This document shows, in pieces, positions 42,501 to 50,016 of a DNA stretch of 64,000 nucleotides. Numbering within the stretch: position 1 is the stretch's first letter; each line of letters opens with the position of its first letter. This stretch comes from Bin87 sp963663945. Lineage in GTDB: Bacteria; Chloroflexota; Dehalococcoidia; Lucifugimonadales; UBA3495. The position numbers were made by a program, and so were the translations under genes. The DNA lies in assembly GCA_963663945.1 (NCBI GenBank), contig OY760687.1:1922001-1986000 (forward strand), in the 5' to 3' direction. The notes below the pieces were generated by a model, which saw only the letters and a list, made by a program, of their open reading frames with translations, did no database searches and had not been told where the DNA came from.

Positions 42501-42836
42501 ATGCCAATCTACGAATACCGTTGCCAACGATGCCGGCAAATTTCGGCCATTTTCGTGCGCTCCATCAACTCCCAACCGACACCGGCGTGTGGCTCTTGCG
42601 GCAGCGAAGACGTGGAGCGCCGCATGTCCACCTTCGCGATGGGGAAAACCACCGGCGACGTACACGGCGCAACGGCCATGGACAGCAGTTCCCGGGATTA
42701 CTACAGCGATCCCCGCAATATAGGCCGGCACGTCGAGGAGTCGTTCGCTCGTCACGGCGTTGATATGCCGGACTCTGTCCGCGAATCGATTGATTCGGCG
42801 CGCAGCGGCGAGGCGCCCAAAGGATTGGACTTGTGA
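42501..42836 (+). CDS. FmdB-family zinc-ribbon protein (second copy)
   Basis: This 111-residue protein has the same opening as its neighbour (MPIYEYRCQRCR) and a second pair CGSCGS, so it forms one zinc ribbon. A helical C-terminal half follows (RHVEESFARHGVDMPDSVRESID). The ATG at 42501 starts the domain as in the first copy; an in-frame start at 42435 would overlap the previous gene. Its stop overlaps the thiE GTG by 4 nt (GTGA), so the two are translationally coupled. Confidence 0.85.
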   Translation: MPIYEYRCQRCRQISAIFVRSINSQPTPACGSCGSEDVERRMSTFAMGKTTGDVHGATAMDSSSRDYYSDPRNIGRHVEESFARHGVDMPDSVRESIDSARSGEAPKGLDL

Positions 42837-43810
42837 CCGAGCAGGAACGCAATTCACCCTCCGACCTGTTGTCGGCGCTGGTCGCCTGCCTTGACGGCAT
42901 CGTGGCCTCCGACGCGCTTCCCGAGGGCTTGATGCGCGGCGAAATCGGCTGGCTGGGCGGCGACCTCAGCAGCCCGGATCGGCAATCCACTGCTCCTTAT
43001 GCGGTCGAGAGGCGAGACCAAGCCCTGGAGATGGCGGGGGCCGCTGGCGGCCTGCTCGACGTTCTGGAGGCGACCCAGGCAATTCCAGCCGATGGCGCGC
43101 TGCAATTGCGGCGGGCCCTGGATGACGCCGCTGCCCGGATCGGCACCACCATGCGAAGAGATCAGGCTGACCGTATCCGTGGGCTGTACGTGATTATCGA
43201 TCCCGAAGTGACCGGTGGCCGCGATCCCCTGGAGATCGCCCGGGCGGCGGTAAACGGCGGGGCGCGTATTCTGCAACTGCGCGACAAGTTGCGGGACAAG
43301 GGCGAACAATTGCCCCTGGGTCTCGCGTTGCGCGACCTGTGCGCCGCCAACGATGCCCTGCTGATCATCAACGACCACGCAGATTTGGCTGCCGCGTTGG
43401 GATCCGAGCATGTTGGCTTGCACGTTGGTCAAACCGATTTGCCGGTCGCTGAAGCCCGGAAAATCCTGTCTCCCGCTCAGGTGCTGGGACGGTCCAATCG
43501 CGAGATCGACCTGATCATCGAGTCACAGGAAATGGGCGCGGACCACGTCGCCTTTGGCGCGATGTACACCACGACAACGAAGCAGGTCACTCGGGCGCCG
43601 CAGGGGCCGGAACGCCTGAAGCAGGCCCGAGCGGCGGCACGAGTGCCCCTGGTGGCCATCGGCGGGATCAACGCGGAAAACGTCGCCCCGGTGGTGGAAG
43701 CCGGCGCGGATGCGATCTGCGTCACCGCCGCGGTCGGGAGTGCGCCCGAACCGGAAGCCGCTGCCGCTGCATTGACAGACGCAATTCGCGCCGCCGGCGG
43801 TCGAGTCTAA
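42833..43810 (+). CDS. thiE: Thiamine-phosphate synthase with an N-terminal extension
   Basis: ThiE joins the pyrimidine and thiazole halves of thiamine. The catalytic barrel occupies about residues 115-325: LYVIIDPEV, ARILQLRDKLRDKGE, LIINDHADLAAALGSEHVGLHVGQ, FGAMYTTTTK and LVAIGGINAENVAPVVEAGAD. The usual G-x-S-T-H-S phosphate loop reads GRSNREID. About 110 residues precede the barrel, a mostly helical region I do not recognise. The GTG start overlaps the upstream zinc-ribbon gene by 4 nt. thiD lies 16 kb away on the same strand. Confidence 0.88.
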   Translation: MTEQERNSPSDLLSALVACLDGIVASDALPEGLMRGEIGWLGGDLSSPDRQSTAPYAVERRDQALEMAGAAGGLLDVLEATQAIPADGALQLRRALDDAAARIGTTMRRDQADRIRGLYVIIDPEVTGGRDPLEIARAAVNGGARILQLRDKLRDKGEQLPLGLALRDLCAANDALLIINDHADLAAALGSEHVGLHVGQTDLPVAEARKILSPAQVLGRSNREIDLIIESQEMGADHVAFGAMYTTTTKQVTRAPQGPERLKQARAAARVPLVAIGGINAENVAPVVEAGADAICVTAAVGSAPEPEAAAAALTDAIRAAGGRV

Positions 43811-43821
43811 TCGGATCCGTT

Positions 43822-44454
43822 ATGCCCACTCGTTATGGACCCCATCTGACCGCGCTGTCCGCCAAGGCGGTCGAAGAGCTGACGGCCAGACATAGCGCCC
43901 GGGAACAGGCTCTGGGAGTGTCTCGGCAGGTCATTCGTAATTCCGCTAATGCGATTCGCGCCGTGCATCGGAACGATTTCGAAGAAGCACGACGACTCAT
44001 CGCTGAGGCGGCTGCCCGTTTGGCTGAAACCCGCCGCATACGTACCGACAACCCGGAGATTTACTATGCCGGGTTCCTGTCAGACGCGCGGAAGGAATTC
44101 ACCGAGGCTAACATAACGTTGGCGGTGATTTCCGGAGCCGAAATACCGGATGCCGAATCGCTCAACATGGACCCGCCGGCATATCTGAACGGCATGGCCG
44201 AGGTAATCGGCGAACTGCGTCGCTACATTCTGGATGCCTTGCGCCGCGACGATACGTCACGGTGCGAAGAGTTGATGGAATTGATGGACGAGATCTACGG
44301 CATACTTGTAACCGTCGATTTCCCGGAGGCCGTCACCGGCGGCCTGCGCCACAGCACGGACGCCATGCGCGGCGTTCTGGAGCGTACTCGCGGCGATCTT
44401 ACCATCTCCCTCCAGCAACGCAGGTTGGAGCAACGCCTGGAGAGGATGACCTAG
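43822..44454 (+). CDS. Prokaryotic translin-family protein
   Basis: The 210-residue all-helical protein matches the translin family, whose eukaryotic members form nucleic-acid-binding rings and, with TRAX, an RNase. Landmarks are REQALGVSRQVIRNSANAIRA-like helices, YYAGFLSDARKEFTEANI (Glu92, Glu95 at positions equivalent to the catalytic acid pair), MAEVIGELRRYILDAL (Glu131) and LMDEIYGILVTVDFPEAVTGGLR with DAMRGVLERTRGDLT. Prokaryotic homologues are uncommon and their role is unknown. It starts 12 nt after thiE, so it is likely co-transcribed with thiE and the zinc-ribbon genes. Confidence 0.85.
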   Translation: MPTRYGPHLTALSAKAVEELTARHSAREQALGVSRQVIRNSANAIRAVHRNDFEEARRLIAEAAARLAETRRIRTDNPEIYYAGFLSDARKEFTEANITLAVISGAEIPDAESLNMDPPAYLNGMAEVIGELRRYILDALRRDDTSRCEELMELMDEIYGILVTVDFPEAVTGGLRHSTDAMRGVLERTRGDLTISLQQRRLEQRLERMT

Positions 44455-44524
44455 CCAGCCTGGCGCAGGTCGGATTGAACCCGTCGGCGTGTTTGTTCCG
44501 ACCCGTCCCCTTCGCCGAACTTGG

Positions 44525-45298
44525 ATGCCCCGCCTGTCTGCCATAAGCGCCCGCTGGCGCGACATTGCTATCTTGTCATGGCCGATTGGCGACGATTGTC
44601 TGGTTCCCTTTCTCCCGAAGAGCCTGGTTCTGGATCGTTGGGACGGTGAGGCGTACATCAGCCTCGTGTGCCTTTACGTTGAAGGCCTGCGGATATTGGA
44701 ATTGCCGGTTTGGCCCCGCAGATTCGCCGAGATCAATCTCAGATTCTACGTTCGGCCCGCCGACACAAGCGACGACAGGAAAGGCGTGGTGTTCTTGAAA
44801 CAACTGGTTCCTCACCGATTGATCGCGATGGGCGCCCGCTGCTTTTTCCGGGAACCGATGTCGGTGTTACCTGCCGCGATGTCACACGACTTTGAGCCGG
44901 TCGAACCGCCCAATGGCGACCCGCGGCAACGGTTGCGCTATGGTTGGCTCAACCACGGCCGCGCAGAAGGATTGCGGGTTACCAGCAGCGGTGCCACTTA
45001 TCTTGCGAAGACCGCCTCCTTGGACGAGTTCGTCACCGCTCGATACTGGGGTTATAACCGGCGATCCGGCGGACGGGTAAGGACGTATCGAATCACCAGA
45101 GACGCGTGGTCGCTGGCCCCGGTCATTGATTACGAGTTGGAATGCGACGCGCGGTCCCTGTGCGGCGCCCCATTAGGGGATGCCATGTCCGGACCGCCGG
45201 CCTCTGTGCTTTTGGCTACGGGCTCGCAAGCCCGTGTTCACTGGCCGTCCACCCGAAGCACAAAACGAGAGGACACGCGGCAGATCGAGTTGAGTTAG
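44525..45298 (+). CDS. DUF2071 / YqjF-family protein
   Basis: This 257-residue protein of the acetoacetate-decarboxylase-like DUF2071 family has the opening ARWRDIAILSWPIGDDCL, AYISLVCLYVEGLRIL, FAEINLRFYVRP and VFLKQLVPHRLIAMGARCFFREPMSVLP, as in family members. Biochemical function is unknown. ATG 44525 places the conserved Trp at the expected distance from the N-terminus; a GTG at 44489 is possible but without a better ribosome site. The last 25 residues are polar and disordered-looking. It precedes the selenoprotein unit but is separated from it by a promoter-like sequence. Confidence 0.78.
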   Translation: MPRLSAISARWRDIAILSWPIGDDCLVPFLPKSLVLDRWDGEAYISLVCLYVEGLRILELPVWPRRFAEINLRFYVRPADTSDDRKGVVFLKQLVPHRLIAMGARCFFREPMSVLPAAMSHDFEPVEPPNGDPRQRLRYGWLNHGRAEGLRVTSSGATYLAKTASLDEFVTARYWGYNRRSGGRVRTYRITRDAWSLAPVIDYELECDARSLCGAPLGDAMSGPPASVLLATGSQARVHWPSTRSTKREDTRQIELS

Positions 45299-45327
45299 TT
45301 GAATGGCGGTTGTTAGAATGCTCTAAC
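45290..45327 (+). promoter_or_regulatory. Promoter with an operator-like palindrome before the UGSC unit
   Basis: TTGAGT (45290-45295) and TAGAAT (45314-45319), 18 bp apart, are plausible -35/-10 boxes. The perfect palindrome GTTAGAATGCTCTAAC (45312-45327) covers the -10 box and start point, where a repressor would block transcription. The start codon of the first gene is about 45 nt downstream. Confidence 0.5.
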
Positions 45328-45371
45328 GCAGGCTGGTCTTATGAGCCATCGAGCGTCGAGGAAGAATTCGA

Positions 45372-46409
45372 GTGGTTGAAGCATCGCCCCGAGCGGCCGT
45401 ACATACGATTCCAGATTCCCTGGACGCGATAGAAGAGTGTTACCGCAGGGGGTGGACTGATGGTCTCCCCGTGGTGCCTCCGACCGCGGACCGCGTCCAG
45501 GCGATGCTGGAAGCTGTCAACCTGGAGCCGGGTCATGTTCTCGGTGAAGTTCCGGTGAGGCGCCGCACATTGACTGCTGAACAGGCGGCGGCCAATGCGG
45601 TGATGGCGGGATGTCTACCCTCCTATTTTCCCATCGTGTTGGCAACGATGCGGGTGCTTTTCGAACACGATCCCAATTGCATACACGAAGTGTCCGCTGT
45701 TACCAATTCCACCGGGTTGCTGGTCGCGATAAACGGTCCGATCCGGCGCCAAATCGACCTGAACTGCACCGACAACCTGTTCAGTCCCGGCCATCGCGCC
45801 AACTCAACAATCGGGCGGGCGCTCCGGCTTATTCTGATCAACGTGTTTGAGCAGCGGCCCGGCGTGTTGGATCGAGGTTGTATGGGCAGCTTGACCAAGT
45901 TCGGCGTGGTCATCGGCGAAGACGAGGAAAACAGCCCGTGGGAACCTTTCCACGTTAGCCAGGGTTATTCCGCTGAACAGTCCACTGTGACGGTCGCGAC
46001 CATTCAGGACCCCTCCATGCATAGCAACCGTTACGGAACCACCGCGGAGAGCCTTCTGGATTCCATCGCGGATGGCATGGCCTCGCATGGGCTGGCGGCA
46101 TACTTTGGGCGCGGAATAAAATGGGTCTGGGTAATCGGTTACTGGCACGCCGAGTTGCTGAGCCGTTTCGGCTGGAGCCGGCCGGATATGCAACAGTACC
46201 TGTATGAGCGAGCCTGGCGGTCCACAGGACAGTTGAAATGGCTGGGCATGGTAAAAGGTGATGTCCAGCCCGGGGATGACGACGAAAGGCGCATGTCTGT
46301 GGCCGGACCCGAGGACATCCTGATCTTCAAGGCCGGCGGAGACAGCGGCATCTACAGCGAGCTGATCATGAACTACTACGGTGTGCCCGCCGTCACCACC
46401 GTGATCTAG
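45372..46409 (+). CDS. Conserved partner protein of the UGSC selenoprotein (unknown function)
   Basis: This 345-residue protein is the first gene of a two-gene unit, 31 nt upstream of the UGSC selenoprotein. I recall proteins of this type (opening with RRGWTDGLPVVPPT, ending AGPEDILIF-AGG-x-SG and AVTTVI) as frequent neighbours or subunits of UGSC-family proteins, but no biochemical role. The middle contains SAVTNSTGLLVAINGP, GRALRLILINVF and CMGSLTKFGVVIGEDEENSPWEPFHV. Several cysteines are present (MAGCLP, LNCTDN, DRGCMGS) without a clear metal motif. There is no signal peptide. GTG start with GAGGAA upstream. Function is not assigned. Confidence 0.8.
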   Translation: MVEASPRAAVHTIPDSLDAIEECYRRGWTDGLPVVPPTADRVQAMLEAVNLEPGHVLGEVPVRRRTLTAEQAAANAVMAGCLPSYFPIVLATMRVLFEHDPNCIHEVSAVTNSTGLLVAINGPIRRQIDLNCTDNLFSPGHRANSTIGRALRLILINVFEQRPGVLDRGCMGSLTKFGVVIGEDEENSPWEPFHVSQGYSAEQSTVTVATIQDPSMHSNRYGTTAESLLDSIADGMASHGLAAYFGRGIKWVWVIGYWHAELLSRFGWSRPDMQQYLYERAWRSTGQLKWLGMVKGDVQPGDDDERRMSVAGPEDILIFKAGGDSGIYSELIMNYYGVPAVTTVI

Positions 46410-46440
46410 CGGCAGCTCACCGAACCGAACAGGAGCTCCG

Positions 46441-46998
46441 ATGACCACTCAACTTATTCCCACCGTGCAATTAGTGGACCCCACTGGATTCGATCCCGGC
46501 GAGACCCCGCTGGTCATGGCGGCGCGTCCCATCGATCTGCGTGGCGGGCGCCTCGGCCTGTTGGACAATTCCAAGGCCAATGCGGATGCGATACTCTGGG
46601 CTATAGCGAATACCCTGAACGACGAGTTTGAGTTTGCTGACATTTTCTACGCTCGGAAACACAGTTCATCGCTGCCGCCACATCCTGAACTCCTTGCAGA
46701 CCTCCACCGCAACTCGGATTTCGTCATCGCAGGTGTCGGTGATTGAGGGGGATGCTCGTCGGGCAGTTTGCACGACGGAATCACCTTGGAACGCCAGGGC
46801 ATCCCGGCGGCGACCATCATCACTTCCGTGTTCGCCAACACCGCCCGCGCTTACACGCGACTCATGGGCGTGCCAGATTTCCCGTACCTGATGTGCCCGC
46901 ACCCGATTGGCAATCTCGCCGGCGACGGCGTGCAGGATCGGGCGAGGCTGCTGACCCCTGCGGTGCGGAACTTGCTGATCAACGGCGAATTGGCGTAG
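46441..46998 (+). CDS. UGSC-family selenoprotein, selenocysteine at codon 102 (TGA 46744-46746)
   Basis: The frame starts at ATG with AGGAG 5 nt upstream, runs 101 codons, meets TGA and continues in the same frame for 83 more codons to TAG. Both halves are coding-like, and together give 185 residues of one family. The residues around the TGA read FVIAGVGD-U-GGCSSGSLHDGI, matching the UGSC family, in which Sec (or Cys) sits in a U/C-G-S-C redox motif after a V-G-D strand; here the third residue is Gly. Residues after it (ERQGIPAATIITSVFA, PHPIGNLAGDGV) are also typical of the family. A bacterial SECIS-like hairpin follows the TGA. Read naively it looks like two broken genes. Selenium insertion genes are not in this window. 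Confidence 0.88.
46744..46778 (+). promoter_or_regulatory. Bacterial SECIS-like element for selenocysteine insertion
   Basis: TGA is followed by TCGTCG (46756-46761), which pairs with CGACGG (46773-46778, one U-G pair). A G-A mismatch and a 3-bp GCA/TGC stem follow, closing a GUU apical loop (46766-46768). The loop starts 19 nt after the UGA and begins with G-U, as expected of elements recognised by SelB. Confidence 0.72.
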
Positions 46999-47030
46999 CC
47001 TCAACCTGGACGACCGCATTCCGGTGACCC

Positions 47031-48899
47031 ATGCCTGGAATTGGCGACATTTTCCGCAGGCTTTCCCGCCGCTCGCGACCGCCGGACGCGGATCCGATCG
47101 AGACGCACGAGGCCGTGCCGGCTGAAACCTATGAGGTGCCGCCAGCTGAAACGCATGAGGCGCCGGCGGATGTGACGTATCCCGACGATCCCGACTTGAC
47201 CTCACAGGATCGGCCCGCATGGGAGCAGGCAGACGAAACCCCTCTCCCTGCTTCCTCCCCGGCATTGGAAGACTCCCGTTTCGCGCTGCGAGATGAACCG
47301 ATTTCGTCCCAGCCTGCTTTCGAGCACCAGCCTCCCCGTGAAACGCTGGCTACGCCTTCGTTCGACCTTCAGGAGAGCTTTGCCGAATCTCCGGTTGGTG
47401 ACAGGAATGTCGGGGTGCTGGAACCCCCTATAATCGAGGTCGCGGACGATGACGCCCTGGTCGAAGATCCCATGGTGTTGGAGTGTCCTTATTGTGGCGC
47501 TGAAGACCAGCGGGTCGGTTCCCGATGCGCCAATGAGCGCTGCAACCGGGTGATCGTCCGGATACCGATCTGGGCGCAACACCGGCGTCACAATTGGCTG
47601 GCACGGCGTCTTTCGTGGCGGCGCATTGTCATGGCCTGCATCATCGCCCTGCTGATTGTTTTCGTGATCTGGGTCAATTATCCGTTTGCTCCCGATCCCG
47701 TGGTGTTGTTCAAGAAGACCCAAACCCAGTTGACGATAGACACTGGCCCCGGGTCCTGGACTGGAGTAGGAAGAGACCTCCGCCACAGCAGGAGGGTGGA
47801 TATTGGTCCCCCACCGCCTGCGGGTCAGATCCGCTACTGGAACTTTGACGTGCCCGGAGATCCGTTGCGCTCGGAACCTGTAGCGCAGGACACACACGTG
47901 TATATCGGTTCGTCAGAAGGCATGTACGCCTTGTCCCACGCAGATTTGTCGTTTATCGAAAAGTGGGAGGGAGACACGCCGGGCAGGATTACCAGCGGAG
48001 CCTCGGTGATCGGTTTGTACTTGTTCTTCGGAAGTACGGACCACACCATCAGTTCGTGGAACGCGTTCGACGGCCAGGTGCGCTGGAGCTTCCCTACTGC
48101 CGACACGGTTGAAACCGCCCCCGTGGTTTCAGATGGTTTGGTGTACGTGAGTTCAGGGGAAAGCTGGATTTACGCCCTTGATGCCCACAGCGGCGCGTTG
48201 ATTTGGAAAAAGCAGCTGGACAGCAACGCCAGTGACGCCGCCACCGTCCACGAGGGCAAGCTGCTTATTGGTGATGAAAAGGGTGTGTTCTATATTCTAT
48301 CCGCCCGCACCGGGCAGGAATGGTTCCGTTTCCGGACACCGCGAGCTATCTCCGGTTCGCCAGTGGTGTCAGAAGATGGCGAACGGGCGTATTTCGCCGC
48401 GGGTGGCCAGTTGTATGCGGTTGAAGCTACACTCCGTGAAATTCCGGGGCTTTACCAATTCAAACAGCTGTGGGCTCAGCTCTGGCTCTGGCAGGTTCCC
48501 GGCGTACCGCGTCCCCAGGGTCAGCAGGGAGGACTGTGGCGGTTCACGCCGGAAAATCCATTGCAGGGGGTAAAGAGCAGCCCGGCCCTGGTGGACGAAG
48601 AGGACGGCGGCACTTTGTATGTCGGAGGCCACGACAACAACGTCTATGCGCTGGACGCCATCAGCGGCGATCTCCTTTGGACTTTTCGCACGGCAAACGC
48701 CGTTTGGGCCTCGCCTCTCGTCATCAAGGATCACCTGCTCGTAGGCGACGAGTCGGGAGCGCTGTATTCTCTTGATCGTCTGACGGGTACGGAAAACTGG
48801 AGCATGAACCTGGGGGCGCCCATCTACATCGCGCCGATAGTCAGCAATGGGTTGCTGATCGTCCGGACCGCGGACGGCAACGTGTACGGCATCGAATAG
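47031..48899 (+). CDS. Membrane-anchored beta-propeller (PQQ/WD-like) protein with zinc ribbon
   Basis: The 622-residue protein has a long cytoplasmic Pro/Glu-rich region with P-A-E-T-H-E-like repeats (about 20-60). A zinc ribbon follows (CPYCGAEDQRVGSRCANERC, about 152-175), then one membrane span (about 198-220) and an outside eight-bladed-type beta-propeller. The propeller blades show the PQQ-repeat pattern: VYIGSSEGMYALS, LYFFGSTDH-like, VYVSSGESWIYALDAHSGALIWK, LYVGGHDNNVYALDAISGDLLWTF, LLVGDESGALYSLDRLTG. There is no evidence it binds PQQ; BamB-like scaffolding or sensing is equally possible. It begins 32 nt after the selenoprotein gene and is probably read from the same transcript. Confidence 0.85.
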   Translation: MPGIGDIFRRLSRRSRPPDADPIETHEAVPAETYEVPPAETHEAPADVTYPDDPDLTSQDRPAWEQADETPLPASSPALEDSRFALRDEPISSQPAFEHQPPRETLATPSFDLQESFAESPVGDRNVGVLEPPIIEVADDDALVEDPMVLECPYCGAEDQRVGSRCANERCNRVIVRIPIWAQHRRHNWLARRLSWRRIVMACIIALLIVFVIWVNYPFAPDPVVLFKKTQTQLTIDTGPGSWTGVGRDLRHSRRVDIGPPPPAGQIRYWNFDVPGDPLRSEPVAQDTHVYIGSSEGMYALSHADLSFIEKWEGDTPGRITSGASVIGLYLFFGSTDHTISSWNAFDGQVRWSFPTADTVETAPVVSDGLVYVSSGESWIYALDAHSGALIWKKQLDSNASDAATVHEGKLLIGDEKGVFYILSARTGQEWFRFRTPRAISGSPVVSEDGERAYFAAGGQLYAVEATLREIPGLYQFKQLWAQLWLWQVPGVPRPQGQQGGLWRFTPENPLQGVKSSPALVDEEDGGTLYVGGHDNNVYALDAISGDLLWTFRTANAVWASPLVIKDHLLVGDESGALYSLDRLTGTENWSMNLGAPIYIAPIVSNGLLIVRTADGNVYGIE

Positions 48900-48922
48900 G
48901 ATTCGGTCGATTGGGACCAAGA

Positions 48923-48957
48923 AAACGCCCCTGGCCTCGAACCGGCCAGGGGCGTTT
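48923..48957. terminator. Bidirectional terminator between the propeller gene and oppF
   Basis: A perfect 14-bp stem (AAACGCCCCTGGCC with GGCCAGGGGCGTTT) encloses a 7-nt loop. Arms start with A-run and end with T-run, so it can work for both convergent transcripts. Confidence 0.9.
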
Positions 48958-48981
48958 GGCGCTCCAAACGGGGCGGTTTTA

Positions 48982-49962
48982 TTAGTAGAGGTGGCACGAG
49001 ACCCGGTGACCCGGCGAAACCTCTTTCTCGACCGGCGCCACCTCCGAGCACTGGGGCATCGCGAACGGGCAGCGCGGATGGAACCGACAACCGGTGGGCG
49101 GGTTGATCGGTGAAGGAACCTCGCCCTGGAGCACAATGTCCTCCCGAATCAGGTCCGGATGGGACGGCAATGCAGCGGAGAACAGCGCTTTGGTGTACGG
49201 GTGCAGCGCGTCGCTATACAGCTCTTCGGTTTCCGCGTACTCGACGATTTGCCCGAGGTACATGACTGCCGTCTGGTGAGCCATGTAACGCACCGTCGCC
49301 AGGTTGTGCGCGATGAGCAAATAGCTGACGTTGTACTGCTCCTGCAGGTCTTTCAGCAGGTTCATCACCTGCGCGCGAATGGACACATCCAGCGCGGAGA
49401 CCGGCTCATCCAGGACGATCAACTTGGGGTACGACACGAGGGCGGAGGCAACCGCAATCCTCTGGCGTTGTCCGCCGCTGAACTCGTGGGGGTAGTTATT
49501 AGCTTGCTGCGAGTGCAAGCCTACCTGCGCGAGCACTTCGGCCACGCGGTCGTTTTTCTCCTGCGTAGTCACGTTGCGGTTGACCACCAGCGGTTCGGAA
49601 ACGATGTCCCGTACCCGCATTCTGGGGCTCAGCGACGACCAAGGGTCCTGGAAGACCGCCTGCACGGTAGTGCGGTACTCTTGAAGTTGTGAACCGCGGA
49701 ACGTATTGATGTCCTCGCCGTCAAGGAGGATTTCACCTTCCGTAGGCGTTTCCAGTCGCAGCAACAGCTTGCTGGTCGTGGTTTTGCCGCAACCCGATTC
49801 GCCAACCAGGCCCAGGGTTTCCCCTTGTTTTATCGTGAAGGAAATCCCGTCCACGGCCTGCACATAGCCAATGGTCTTCATCATAATGAGACCCTTGGTG
49901 ACCGGAAAATACTTCTTCAGGCCGGTGACTTCCAGAAGGTTGTTGTCAGTAGCGACTGCCAT
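48982..49962 (-). CDS. oppF: Oligopeptide ABC transporter ATPase OppF-like
   Basis: This is the second ATPase of a peptide importer. The roughly 326-residue protein has Walker A GESGCGKTTTSK, the signature EFSGGQRQRIAVASAL, Walker B KLIVLDEPVSALD and a switch His in LLIAHN. The C-terminal oligopeptide extension has GCRFHPRCPFAMPQC plus a last Cys (SCHLY), the four-Cys Fe-S-type motif. AGGAGG lies upstream; the ATG at 49962 is 11 nt from it and a TTG at 49971 only 2 nt, so ATG is preferred. It is the last gene of the opp operon, ending before a bidirectional terminator. Confidence 0.93.
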   Translation of the reverse strand: MAVATDNNLLEVTGLKKYFPVTKGLIMMKTIGYVQAVDGISFTIKQGETLGLVGESGCGKTTTSKLLLRLETPTEGEILLDGEDINTFRGSQLQEYRTTVQAVFQDPWSSLSPRMRVRDIVSEPLVVNRNVTTQEKNDRVAEVLAQVGLHSQQANNYPHEFSGGQRQRIAVASALVSYPKLIVLDEPVSALDVSIRAQVMNLLKDLQEQYNVSYLLIAHNLATVRYMAHQTAVMYLGQIVEYAETEELYSDALHPYTKALFSAALPSHPDLIREDIVLQGEVPSPINPPTGCRFHPRCPFAMPQCSEVAPVEKEVSPGHRVSCHLY

Positions 49963-50016
49963 CGTGGTCAAGACCTCCTCAACTGGGGAAATAATGGTTG
50001 CGGTCGTGTGCTCAGT

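Noticed and set aside
46768..46998. Separate small gene starting at an internal TTG after the TGA
   Set aside because: It is in exact frame with the upstream half, lacks a ribosome site, and together they make one UGSC-family protein.
46441..46998. Reading the UGSC gene as a nonsense-mutated pseudogene
   Set aside because: The TGA falls exactly at the family's Sec/Cys position, is followed by a SECIS-like hairpin, and both halves remain intact.
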